Assembly (NCBI GenBank): GCA_003157595.1
Contig: PMKB01000031.1
Span: 246-13,040 of the forward strand
Reading direction: 5' to 3'
Length of the DNA: 12,795 bases
DNA from: Solirubrobacterales bacterium
Lineage (GTDB): Bacteria > Actinomycetota > Thermoleophilia > Solirubrobacterales > Solirubrobacteraceae
A program made the translations under genes and the position numbers. The notes under the pieces are model-generated. The model had not been told where the DNA came from, did not search any database, and was given only the letters and a program-made list of their open reading frames with translations. Positions 6,832 through 12,795 of this stretch are shown here, piece by piece; the first letter of the stretch is position 1, and every line of letters begins with the position of its first letter.

Positions 6832-7466
6832 TGGTGGCCGATGACAGCATGCTCATTCGCGAGGGCCTGACGACGCTGCTACGCCAAGCCGGCGTGACGG
6901 TCGTGGGCAAGGCCAGCAACTCGGACGAGCTTCTGCGAAGCGTCGCGCTGAGCCAACCCGACGTCGCCGTCGTTGACGTCCGGATGCCCCCAGGCCAAAG
7001 CGACGAGGGCGTTGTCGCCGCGGAGCGGATCCGCGACGAGCACCCGAACGTCGGCGTGCTGCTCCTTTCGCACTACGTCGACTCGCGCTACGCCACCCGG
7101 CTGCTCGCGGAGCATCCGGGGCGGCTCGGCTATCTCCTCAAGGAACGCGTCTCGGACATGGCCGTGCTCATCGACGCGCTCGAGCGCATAGCGGCCGGCG
7201 AGTGCGTGATCGACCCCACCATCGTCGCCGGGCTGGTGAAACGTCCGCGACCGGCGCAAGCCCTGGCCGTCCTCTCCAACCGCGAGCGCGAGGTGCTTGC
7301 GCTGATGGCAGAAGGACACTCCAACCAGGGCATCGCCGAGCATCTCGTGCTGAGCGGCAAGACCGTCGAGAGCCACGTACGGCAGATCTTCGCGAAGCTG
7401 GACCTGCCCGACACGAGCGACCAACACCGCCGCGTGCTCGCGGTCCTGCGCTTTCTGCGCAGCTGA
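6822..7466 (+). CDS. NarL/LuxR-family DNA-binding response regulator
   Basis: 214-residue full-length response regulator. The receiver domain (1-120) has the acidic pair Asp7-Asp8 (VVADDS), phosphoacceptor Asp52 (VAVVDVRMPP), Ser83 and Lys107 (GYLLKERV). A GerE/LuxR helix-turn-helix covers about residues 151-199 (LSNREREVLALMAEGHSNQ, then GKTVESHVRQIFAKL). The start ATG at 6822 lies inside the 3' end of the kinase gene (10-bp overlap) and is preceded by GGAG with a 5-nt spacer, so the two are cotranslated. It is the only protein in the window with a recognisable transcription-factor DNA-binding domain, apart from the antitoxin. Palindromes start 11 bp after its stop and lie upstream of the giant secreted protein gene, which is therefore a likely target, by inference from position. 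Confidence 0.93.
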   Translation: MRVVVADDSMLIREGLTTLLRQAGVTVVGKASNSDELLRSVALSQPDVAVVDVRMPPGQSDEGVVAAERIRDEHPNVGVLLLSHYVDSRYATRLLAEHPGRLGYLLKERVSDMAVLIDALERIAAGECVIDPTIVAGLVKRPRPAQALAVLSNREREVLALMAEGHSNQGIAEHLVLSGKTVESHVRQIFAKLDLPDTSDQHRRVLAVLRFLRS

Positions 7467-7476
7467 GCAGGCAACT

Positions 7477-7514
7477 TCAGGGCACGCCCTGAGTGCGTTG
7501 AGGGTCGGCCCTGT
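7477..7514. promoter_or_regulatory. Two tandem palindromes, candidate operator
   Basis: TCAGGGCACGCCCTGA (7477-7492) is a perfect 7-bp-arm palindrome with a 2-bp centre. TGAGGGTCGGCCCTGT (7499-7514) is a related dyad (AGGG/CCCT arms) matching it at 11 of 16 positions. Start-to-start distance is 22 bp, about two helical turns, as expected for two regulator dimers on one DNA face. There is no T-run, so the first dyad is a poor terminator for the regulator gene ending at 7466, although it could serve weakly as one. Its place just upstream of a possible -35 element of the giant gene fits an activator or repressor site for the neighbouring LuxR-type regulator. Confidence 0.5.
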
Positions 7515-7542
7515 TTCGGCGCGGCGCGTTCGCACGTAGCGT
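7514..7542 (+). promoter_or_regulatory. Possible promoter of the giant secreted protein gene
   Basis: TTTCGG (7514-7519) and TAGCGT (7537-7542) are separated by 17 bp, the right spacing for a housekeeping-type promoter, but the -35 is a poor match, as expected for a promoter that needs an activator. It directly abuts the second palindrome. A start site near 7549 would give a leader of about 55 nt containing the inverted repeat at 7560-7588. Weak sequence evidence only. Confidence 0.25.
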
Positions 7543-7559
7543 CGGCGCATCGTCAACAC

Positions 7560-7588
7560 GTCCGCTGTCGAGCGGACCCACAGCGGAC
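7560..7588 (+). promoter_or_regulatory. Three-part inverted repeat in the leader, mutually exclusive hairpins
   Basis: GTCCGCTGT (7560-7568) can pair over 9 bp with ACAGCGGAC (7580-7588, 11-nt loop). Its first seven bases can instead pair with AGCGGAC at 7571-7577 (4-nt loop). The two AGCGGAC copies are 11 bp apart, one helical turn. The longer hairpin ends 2 nt before the GGAGG ribosome binding site (7591-7595) of the giant gene, the shorter one 13 nt before it. This could be an RNA element affecting translation or a three-half-site protein operator. Confidence 0.4.
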
Positions 7589-7603
7589 CTGGAGGCCACT
7601 GAG

Positions 7604-10600
7604 ATGAGAATGCGCCGAAGCCGAGCTGAGTATCGAGGACCGAAAGCGGCGACCGCGACGCGGGCGGGCGCGCTCATCGTGGCAGCGACCATGGCGTACG
7701 TCCTGATGGTCTCGGCGAGCCAGGCGTCGGCTACGACGTTGCAGGTCTGCCCGAGCGGGTGCACCTACAGCCAGATCGCACCTGCGGTCGCGGCCGCGCA
7801 GAGCGGCGACACCGTCACCGTCGCAGCCGGCACATACCAAGGCGGCTTCACGATCAACACGAGTCTCACGCTCGCAGGGGCGGGTGCTGGAGCAACGATC
7901 ATCTCTGGCGGGGGGCCGGTGGTGACGATCGGATCTGGCGAGGGAACGAGCAAGCTCGTGGTCTCGATCACCGGGGTGACGATCACCGGAGGTGTCGCGC
8001 ACTCGAGTCCCCAATCGGTCGCCCTCTACGGAAAGGCCGGTGTGGTTGCGGCGGGCGGCGGTGTCGAGGTCACACCGGACAACCTCAAGCACGGCAGCGC
8101 CGGGACGCCCGGTGCGACCGTCACGATCGCCAACAGCGTCATCACGCGCAACAGCGTCGCGCCGACCACCCTCATCCCGTCTCCCTCGGGAGCCACCTGC
8201 CCGGGCGGCGTGTGCAAGTTTGCAGCCGCCTACGGTGGGGGCATTGACAATACAGGCAACCTCACACTCACCAAAACGACGGTCAGCGACAACAGCTCCG
8301 TCTCCCCATTGGCGAGCGACGGCGCCGGTGGCGGGATCGAAAACGAGATGGGATCGTTGACAATCGTCGACTCGACGCTAACCGGCAACCAGACAGGTGT
8401 GATGGCGCCGAATGGCCGGTTCGCCAACGCCGGTGCGATCGACGTGCTGAAGGGCGCTCTGACCATCCGGGGTAGTTCGTTGACACGCAACAGCGCGACC
8501 GCCACGACGGCGGAGCCAGACAGCGTCGTTTCAGGGGCGATCGCCGGAGCGATTCACGTCCACCCGAGCAGCACGGCGACAATCAGCAACACCACGATCT
8601 CGAGCAATTCGGTGGCCCAGACCAACACAGGTGGCAGCGCGAACGCAGACTCCGGAGCCCTGCACACCGATGTCAACGTCACGTTGAGCGGCGATGTGAT
8701 CGCTGACAACCACGTTCGCGCAGTGTCGCTCGGCTCGTCGTCGGCGGATAGCGACGGCAACTCGGGCGCGGGCCAGTTCCTAGCCGCCACCGTCAACAAC
8801 ACGCGCTTCACCGGCAACACCGTCACGGTCAGCTCCGCGCACGGTCCCGCGAGCGCCGAGGGCGGTTCGATGATCTTCGGCCCCGGGTCGATCAGCAACA
8901 GCGTCATCCAGGGCAACCGACTGTCCGCCACGAGCCCGCACGGGAACGCGTCGGCCATCGGCGGCGGAATCGACTACGGGATCTCGCCAGTGTCGCTGCG
9001 CAACACGCCCGTGAGCGGCAACACCGCCAAGGCCACGGGAGCCACCGGAACAGCTCTGGGCGGCGGCATCGGGGACGTAGCGGTGCCAAACGGCCCACCG
9101 GGTGGACCACTGACCCTGGTGAACAGCAACGTTACCCACAACACACTCAGCGGAAGCGCCAACGCCAAGCTCCAGGGCGGCGGGGTGTTCACCAACTTCA
9201 AGCTGACCCTCACCAACAGCGCGTTCAGCGCCAACACCCCCGGCGAGTGCGCCGGCAAGGGCTGCGCAGGCGCGGCGGCGACTCGCGTCGGCGGCAACCG
9301 CGCAGCGGCAGCATCGGCCATGCGGTTCACCAACACCCGGTTCGGCTCCGTCTTGGGCGGGCTGCGGCTGCCGCTCTTCGGCGGGCTGCGGCTGCCACAC
9401 TTCGGGTTTGGCGGCTTCGGCGCCAGCGCTGCACCGGCCGTCGGGGTGGGGAGCGGCCCGTTCGCCGTCGCGGTCGATCAGGCGACGCACACGGCGTACG
9501 TCGTGAACCAATATGACGGGCAGGTCTCGGTGATCAACACGGCTACCTGCAACGCGCTCATCACAACGAGTTGCGCGGGCGCACACCCGGGGCTTATCAC
9601 GGTTGACACGTCAGGGAACGGCGGCGTGATCGACGCCGCCATCGATCAGGACACGGACACGCTCTACCTGGTCAACCTGTTCAGCAACACGATATCTGTG
9701 GTCAACGGCGCGACGTGCAACGCATCGGTGTCGACCGGTTGCGGCCAGGTGCCGGAGACCATCACGGTGTCCGGCACAACCAACGACGGCACCGACGGCG
9801 TGGCGGTCGACGACGCCACCGACACGGTGTACGTGGCGAACGTGAACCTCAACACGGTGTCGGTGATCGACGGCGCGACCTGCAACGGAACCACGACCTC
9901 CGGCTGTGGCCAGACGCCGGCCACCGTCACCGTCGGGGCGGCCCCCGCGGTGCCGGCGGTGGACGAAGCAACGGACACGATCTACGTGCCGAACTCGGGC
10001 GACGGCACCGTGTCGGTGATCGACGGCGCGACGTGCAACGCATCCGTCACCACGGGCTGCGCGAACACTCCCTCGCGCCTCACAGTCGGCGGCGGCCCCA
10101 TCGCCGCAGCGGTCGACGAGGCCACCGACACGATTTATGTCGCGATGCCCAATTACCTCGGCTCCGGCGCCCTCGCCGTGCTCAACGGCGCCACCTGCAA
10201 CGCTGCGGTGACCTCGGGGTGTGGCCAGACGCCCGCGACGGTGCCGGTCGGCAGCAACGGGGACGGCGTCCTCGTCGACCCGGTCACCCAGTCGGTGTTC
10301 GTGGTCAATCAGAACGACAGCACGCTCTCGATCATCGATGGCGCGATCTGCAATGCGCTCGACACGGCCGGCTGCGCCCAGCACCCACCGGTCGTCGCGA
10401 CCGGCTACTTCCCCGGCTACATGGACATCGACATCGCAACCGACACGATTTACGTGGCAAACAACGGCGCCAACACCGTGTCGGTGATCAACGGTGCGGC
10501 GTGCACCCTCACGCGACCGCTCGCCTGCCGGCACGACGCGCCGACCACGACCGCCGGGCCCGGGCCGGGCGGCAGCGCTGTCAACGAGGCGACCGGCACG

Positions 10601-11608
10601 CTCTACGTCGCGAATGCGGACGGCAACGACGTGTCGGTGATCGGCACCGCGAGGTGCAACGCATTCGTGGTGTTCGGCTGTGGCCAGAGTTGGCCGACGG
10701 TCGCCGCTGGGACCTTCCCCGGCGGGGTGGCCGTCGACCAGAAGACCGACACGATCTACGTGGCGGACCTGGCACCCAACAACCTGGGAGAAAACACCGT
10801 CGCGCTAATCGATGGAGCGACGTGCAACGCCGCGAACAGCTCCGGCTGCGCGCAGCACCTGTCGCCGATCAGCGTCGGCCCGGTCCCGGTCGGCGTCGCT
10901 GTCGACGACGCCAACGACACCGCGTATGTGGCTAACGTCGGTGACGGCAGCGTTTCGATGATCAACACCGCGACGTGCAACGGGGTCGAGCAGTCCGGCT
11001 GCGCCTCGACTAAGACGCTGAGCATCGGCGGCACAAACATCCCCGACGACTATGTGGTCGACGAGAAGACCGACACGATCTACGCGACCAACAGCGGGAA
11101 CGGAAGCAACACCGTTTCGGTCATCAACGGGGCCACGTGCAATGCCACACACGTGACGGGCTGCAATCAGGTGGCGGCGATCAAGGTCGGCTCGTCTCCG
11201 AGCGGACTCGCGATCAACGAGCTCACCGACACCGTGTACGCGATCAATCAGAACGACGGTCCGAGCGACAGCGACGTGTCGGTCATCAACGGGGCCACGT
11301 GCAACGTCACGAAGCTGTCGGGTTGCGGCCAGTCGCCGCCGACGCTCGGGCTCGGAACTGCACCCTCTCAGATCGCCGTCGACCAGGCGACCGACCAGGT
11401 CTATGTCTCATCCCCGTTCTATTCGGACGCCGATGTCTACAACGGTGCGACGTGCCGGGGAACCTTCACATGGGGATGTGGACAGACCCCGGTCACCGTG
11501 CAGCTCGGCGGCAACCCCGGCAACCCGGCTGTGGATCTGGCCCGCGGCACCGTCTACGTGCCCGACGGGTCCGACGAGGAGGTGTCGTACTTCCCTGCCG
11601 GACTCTGA
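7604..11608 (+). CDS. Giant secreted protein: beta-helix domain fused to 14-blade Cys-paired beta-propeller region
   Basis: 1334 residues; ATG preceded by GGAGG with an 8-nt spacer. A long Sec signal peptide has a basic N-region, a hydrophobic core at about 21-38, and likely cleavage after SASQASA (residue 43). Residues about 45-560 are a right-handed parallel beta-helix of pectate-lyase/Pmp-repeat style: an entry motif CPSGCTYSQI and GDTVTVAAGTYQGGF, then repeated rungs such as GGGIDNTGNLTLTKT and SSLTRNSA. A Gly-rich linker with a duplicated GGLRLPxF follows (585-606). Residues about 613-1334 hold thirteen full and one short YVTN/NHL-like blades of about 50 residues, with consensus VAVDxATDTIYVAN...NTVSVIDGATCN...SGCGQTPATVTVG. 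Each full blade has two Cys about 10 residues apart. No sortase motif, lipobox or C-terminal membrane anchor is visible, so it is released or held by binding. An adhesion or cell-surface glycan-binding role is plausible but unproven. Confidence 0.88.
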   Translation: MRMRRSRAEYRGPKAATATRAGALIVAATMAYVLMVSASQASATTLQVCPSGCTYSQIAPAVAAAQSGDTVTVAAGTYQGGFTINTSLTLAGAGAGATIISGGGPVVTIGSGEGTSKLVVSITGVTITGGVAHSSPQSVALYGKAGVVAAGGGVEVTPDNLKHGSAGTPGATVTIANSVITRNSVAPTTLIPSPSGATCPGGVCKFAAAYGGGIDNTGNLTLTKTTVSDNSSVSPLASDGAGGGIENEMGSLTIVDSTLTGNQTGVMAPNGRFANAGAIDVLKGALTIRGSSLTRNSATATTAEPDSVVSGAIAGAIHVHPSSTATISNTTISSNSVAQTNTGGSANADSGALHTDVNVTLSGDVIADNHVRAVSLGSSSADSDGNSGAGQFLAATVNNTRFTGNTVTVSSAHGPASAEGGSMIFGPGSISNSVIQGNRLSATSPHGNASAIGGGIDYGISPVSLRNTPVSGNTAKATGATGTALGGGIGDVAVPNGPPGGPLTLVNSNVTHNTLSGSANAKLQGGGVFTNFKLTLTNSAFSANTPGECAGKGCAGAAATRVGGNRAAAASAMRFTNTRFGSVLGGLRLPLFGGLRLPHFGFGGFGASAAPAVGVGSGPFAVAVDQATHTAYVVNQYDGQVSVINTATCNALITTSCAGAHPGLITVDTSGNGGVIDAAIDQDTDTLYLVNLFSNTISVVNGATCNASVSTGCGQVPETITVSGTTNDGTDGVAVDDATDTVYVANVNLNTVSVIDGATCNGTTTSGCGQTPATVTVGAAPAVPAVDEATDTIYVPNSGDGTVSVIDGATCNASVTTGCANTPSRLTVGGGPIAAAVDEATDTIYVAMPNYLGSGALAVLNGATCNAAVTSGCGQTPATVPVGSNGDGVLVDPVTQSVFVVNQNDSTLSIIDGAICNALDTAGCAQHPPVVATGYFPGYMDIDIATDTIYVANNGANTVSVINGAACTLTRPLACRHDAPTTTAGPGPGGSAVNEATGTLYVANADGNDVSVIGTARCNAFVVFGCGQSWPTVAAGTFPGGVAVDQKTDTIYVADLAPNNLGENTVALIDGATCNAANSSGCAQHLSPISVGPVPVGVAVDDANDTAYVANVGDGSVSMINTATCNGVEQSGCASTKTLSIGGTNIPDDYVVDEKTDTIYATNSGNGSNTVSVINGATCNATHVTGCNQVAAIKVGSSPSGLAINELTDTVYAINQNDGPSDSDVSVINGATCNVTKLSGCGQSPPTLGLGTAPSQIAVDQATDQVYVSSPFYSDADVYNGATCRGTFTWGCGQTPVTVQLGGNPGNPAVDLARGTVYVPDGSDEEVSYFPAGL
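9356..9403 (+). repeat. 24-bp tandem repeat, two copies, in the interdomain linker
   Basis: Two adjacent 24-bp units (9356-9379 and 9380-9403) share their first 17 bases exactly and encode GGLRLPLF and GGLRLPHF, followed by GFGGFG. The repeat lies exactly between the beta-helix and the propeller region and probably arose by slippage in a flexible linker. Confidence 0.75.
9439..11605 (+). repeat. Array of about 150-bp repeats encoding beta-propeller blades
   Basis: Fourteen in-frame repeats of about 150 bp inside the giant gene; the DNA is recognisably repetitive (GACACGATCTACGTG-like, GTGTCGGTGATC and GGCGCGACSTGCAAC blocks recur). Thirteen encode a Cys pair of the form TCN...GC; the fourteenth is cut short before the Cys segment. 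Blades 5, 9, 11 and 12 carry insertions of a few residues in the loop after IYVAN. Divergence between copies indicates an old duplication array rather than a recent expansion. Confidence 0.8.
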
Positions 11609-11664
11609 ACACATGAGGCCCATGCGCAGCGTGACCGCCACAGCGGCAGCCGGACAGCGCATCG

Positions 11665-11696
11665 CTCCCTCCGCCGCGGCCGCGCGGCGGAGGGAG
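11665..11696 (+). terminator. Strong hairpin terminator after the giant gene
   Basis: CTCCCTCCGCCGCG (11665-11678) and its perfect complement (11683-11696) form a 14-bp stem around a GCCG tetraloop, 56 nt after the stop codon of the giant gene. No T-run follows, which is common for actinobacterial terminators. Being symmetrical, it could also stop minus-strand transcription coming from the right side. Confidence 0.75.
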
Positions 11697-11761
11697 ACTC
11701 CCGTCCAATGAGGGCGCAGCACTCGCAGCCCGCAGGGCTCCACACGCGCCCCCGGGCTCCA

Positions 11762-11809
11762 AGCCGGAGAGGGGGACTCGAACCCCTGACCTATCGCTTA
11801 CAAGGCGAC
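11762..11809 (-). pseudogene. tRNA-Thr(TGT) 3' fragment, probable att-site scar
   Basis: Read on the minus strand from 11809: an anticodon arm GTCGC-CTTGTAA-GCGAT with anticodon TGT (threonine), a variable segment AGGTC, a T-arm with GGGG-TTCGAGT-CCCC, and an acceptor 3' strand CTCCGGC followed by T. The acceptor 5' strand and D-arm are absent; the DNA before 11809 (on the minus strand) does not resemble a tRNA. One extra C lies between T-arm and acceptor compared with a normal tRNA, so even the 3' half is decayed. Integrating elements that target tRNA genes leave such 3' halves at one end. The intact gene would lie elsewhere. Confidence 0.8.
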
Positions 11810-12073
11810 GCGTCGGTGCGCCTGAAACAGCGCGTTCTGCCTGCAAAATTGCGTGTTAGCGGTACGGGGTCCGGAGCTAACTATCGGCTGATTTGGGCGG
11901 ATTTCCGCTGGCTTCGGGACAACGAGGCCCTCCGTTGTCCTTAACGATCGGCCGAGTACGCGGCGCGTCTGGCGGCCGGCGCTCAGTGCTGCTTTGTCAT
12001 CGTGGTCACGTCGAAGAGGCCGCAAGTCGCGTTGGGTGTAGCCCGGAGACGGTGCGCCGATAGGTTCGGCTGT
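11810..12073. other. Non-coding stretch between tRNA fragment and toxin pseudogene
   Basis: 264 bp without a credible gene on either strand. It is visibly richer in A+T in parts (around 11836-11905) than the flanking coding DNA. Apart from the inverted-repeat cluster listed separately I see no feature in it. Confidence 0.5.
11855..11940. repeat. Cluster of three small inverted repeats
   Basis: GTTAGC (11855-11860) with GCTAAC (11876-11881); GCGGA (11897-11901) with TCCGC (11904-11908); GGACAACG (11917-11924) with CGTTGTCC (11933-11940), the last extendable through AGG/CCT with one bulged base. They lie between the tRNA fragment and the toxin pseudogene. The last one may terminate the toxin-antitoxin transcript on the minus strand. 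The cluster could also be a recombination-site remnant or a structured RNA. Confidence 0.45.
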
Positions 12074-12486
12074 CTACGCGACGGCGCGCAAGCGCGAGCG
12101 GATCAGATCTGCGAGATCCCCGGGCGTCGAACCGGCACTCAGGCTGAGGATCCATTTCGCGAGTTCGGGGTCCGGCGCGTCCACGGAGAGGCCGTTGATC
12201 TCGAGAAAGGTGAGCATCGCGACGAACGCGAGTCGCTTGTTGCCATCGATGAACGTCTGACTCTCAGCGACGCCATGCGCGAGGGCGGCGCCTGGAGAGC
12301 GAGATCCGCCTGCTCGTAGAGCAGGTAGTTACGCGGGCGTCCAAGCGCGCTCTCGAGCCCGGCGCGGTCGCGGAGCTGATCGACAGCCTGCTGCGCCGTG
12401 CAACCGATGATCGCCGCGTAGAGCTCGAGCGCGTCGGCGAACTCAAGCCAGACCGGCTTGTTCTCTGGGCCCCGCGAACCAGCCAC
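12074..12486 (-). pseudogene. doc: Death-on-curing (Doc/Fic-fold) toxin, broken by one frameshift
   Basis: Two overlapping minus-strand frames together give a complete Doc-family protein of about 137 residues, the usual length. Frame one, from a GTG at 12486 (4 bp after the antitoxin stop), reads VWLEFADALELYAAI ... GLESALGRPRNYLLYEQADLALQ. At 12290-12289 one base is missing, and the second frame continues AALAHGVAESQTFIDGNKRL ... MLTFLEINGL ... and ends at TAG 12074. The Fic motif is complete except that Gln replaces the usual His (Q-x-F-x-D-G-N-K-R, about residues 77-85). Intact Doc proteins phosphorylate EF-Tu in the P1 system, where the antitoxin Phd blocks them. As the sequence stands, the first frame alone yields an aberrant tail without the active site. 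An assembly error at this GC-rich spot would restore a normal gene. Confidence 0.85.
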
Positions 12487-12490
12487 GCGG

Positions 12491-12745
12491 CTACGGTGTG
12501 GGAGGCCCGCTGTTCGGATCGTGGTCCGCCAGAATCCGCAGTGCCTCGGCGTGTTCGTCGACCACACGTCGACCGACGTCCCGGATGCGGGCGCGAACCT
12601 CCTCGGCGGGCATGATCCGCAGCTCGCCGCTCTCGAGCTCTTCGATCAGGACGGACGTTCCCGGCGCGTAGCCGCGCGACTCGAGTTCGCGCGGGATGGA
12701 CACGACGTTGCTGTTGCCCACTCGGCGGACCTTCACGACCTTCAT
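12491..12745 (-). CDS. AbrB/MazE-type antitoxin
   Basis: 84 residues from the ATG at 12745 (an adjacent ATG at 12748 is an alternative). The N-terminal swapped-hairpin DNA-binding domain is clear: MKVVKVRRVGNSNVVSIP, then RELESRGYAPGTSVLIEELE and GELRIMP (about 1-46). The C-terminal tail is acidic and helical and would bind the toxin. The gene ends 4 bp before the toxin start, the usual antitoxin-first order, and the pair would be cotranscribed and repressed by the antitoxin. The longer frame upstream (to 12781) runs across the promoter-like AT-rich segment and is not needed. The antitoxin is intact although its toxin appears frameshifted. Confidence 0.85.
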   Translation of the reverse strand: MKVVKVRRVGNSNVVSIPRELESRGYAPGTSVLIEELESGELRIMPAEEVRARIRDVGRRVVDEHAEALRILADHDPNSGPPTP

Positions 12746-12780
12746 CATCAAAGTATATACAAAGATATCCGGGCTGGCCA
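12746..12780 (-). promoter_or_regulatory. Promoter of the toxin-antitoxin pair, probably leaderless
   Basis: On the minus strand a clear -10 box TATACT (12757-12752) is followed by only six bases before the ATG at 12745, so transcription would begin at or next to the start codon and there is no room for a ribosome binding site. The segment GATATCTTTGTATATACT is a striking AT-rich island in this GC-rich DNA. No good -35 is seen. The partly symmetrical TATATA and GATATC could be part of the antitoxin's own operator. Confidence 0.6.
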
Positions 12781-12795
12781 CGCGATGTCGACTAC

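Noticed and set aside
7477..7492. Intrinsic terminator of the response regulator gene
   Set aside because: Stem is only 7 bp with a 2-nt centre, which cannot form a good RNA loop, and no T-run follows; the related second dyad favours an operator.
9611..10534. Minus-strand frame of about 300 codons opposite the propeller repeats
   Set aside because: Its repetitive Arg/His/Val pattern mirrors the repeats of the real plus-strand protein; it is a shadow.
9715..10935. Plus-strand frame of about 400 codons within the giant gene
   Set aside because: Out-of-frame reading of the repeat array; Arg-rich with no domain, no start signal.
9439..11605. CRISPR-like array
   Set aside because: Repeats are long, in frame, divergent and translate into propeller blades; there are no identical short repeats with unique spacers.
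11762..11809. Functional tRNA gene
   Set aside because: The D-arm and acceptor 5' strand are missing and an extra C disrupts the T-arm/acceptor junction.
11708..11944. Short plus-strand open frame across the tRNA fragment
   Set aside because: It translates through tRNA sequence and small inverted repeats, with no ribosome binding site or homology pattern.

Overview
This is a high-GC window with almost no intergenic waste on the left two thirds. Its gene content points to an actinobacterium, most likely of the Thermoleophilia/Solirubrobacterales type. The reasons are the soluble-domain style of the two NarL-type histidine kinases (LHDGA phosphoacceptor boxes), actinobacterial-type lipoproteins, an orphan DctP-like lipoprotein with an extra C-terminal domain, and a secreted beta-helix/beta-propeller giant with paired cysteines. 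The taxon is an inference; no rRNA or marker gene is present.

Layout. Positions 1-128 hold the 5' end of an unidentified minus-strand gene. Positions 4947 down to 448 form a tight minus-strand operon: receiver-only response regulator, intact membrane histidine kinase, two paralogous small lipoproteins (dirigent/allene-oxide-cyclase-like pattern), and a DctP-like substrate-binding lipoprotein. Gaps are 4-58 bp, with one 4-bp ATGA overlap. Divergently, 5038-7466 encodes a second membrane histidine kinase homologous to the first but with a badly eroded ATP-binding domain, overlapping a full NarL/LuxR-type DNA-binding response regulator. Downstream, after a control region with two tandem palindromes and a switch-like inverted repeat, lies a 1334-residue secreted protein (7604-11608). 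It joins a right-handed beta-helix to fourteen beta-propeller blades, thirteen of which carry a Cys pair. It ends at a 14-bp hairpin terminator.

The right end (11762-12795) looks like the edge or scar of a mobile element: a 3' fragment of tRNA-Thr(TGT), a cluster of small inverted repeats, a frameshifted doc (death-on-curing) toxin gene, and an intact AbrB/MazE-type antitoxin whose -10 box lies so close to its start that the mRNA may be leaderless.

How the parts may work together (inference). The two divergent two-component modules are complementary. The intact kinase has a regulator without a DNA-binding domain. The kinase that seems unable to bind ATP keeps its phosphoacceptor His and sits with the regulator that does have a DNA-binding domain. 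This suggests one composite sensor in which the kinases interact, fed by the lipoproteins on the cell surface, with the secreted giant as a probable target. The tandem palindromes between the regulator and the giant gene, and a weaker match in the divergent promoter, are candidate operators.
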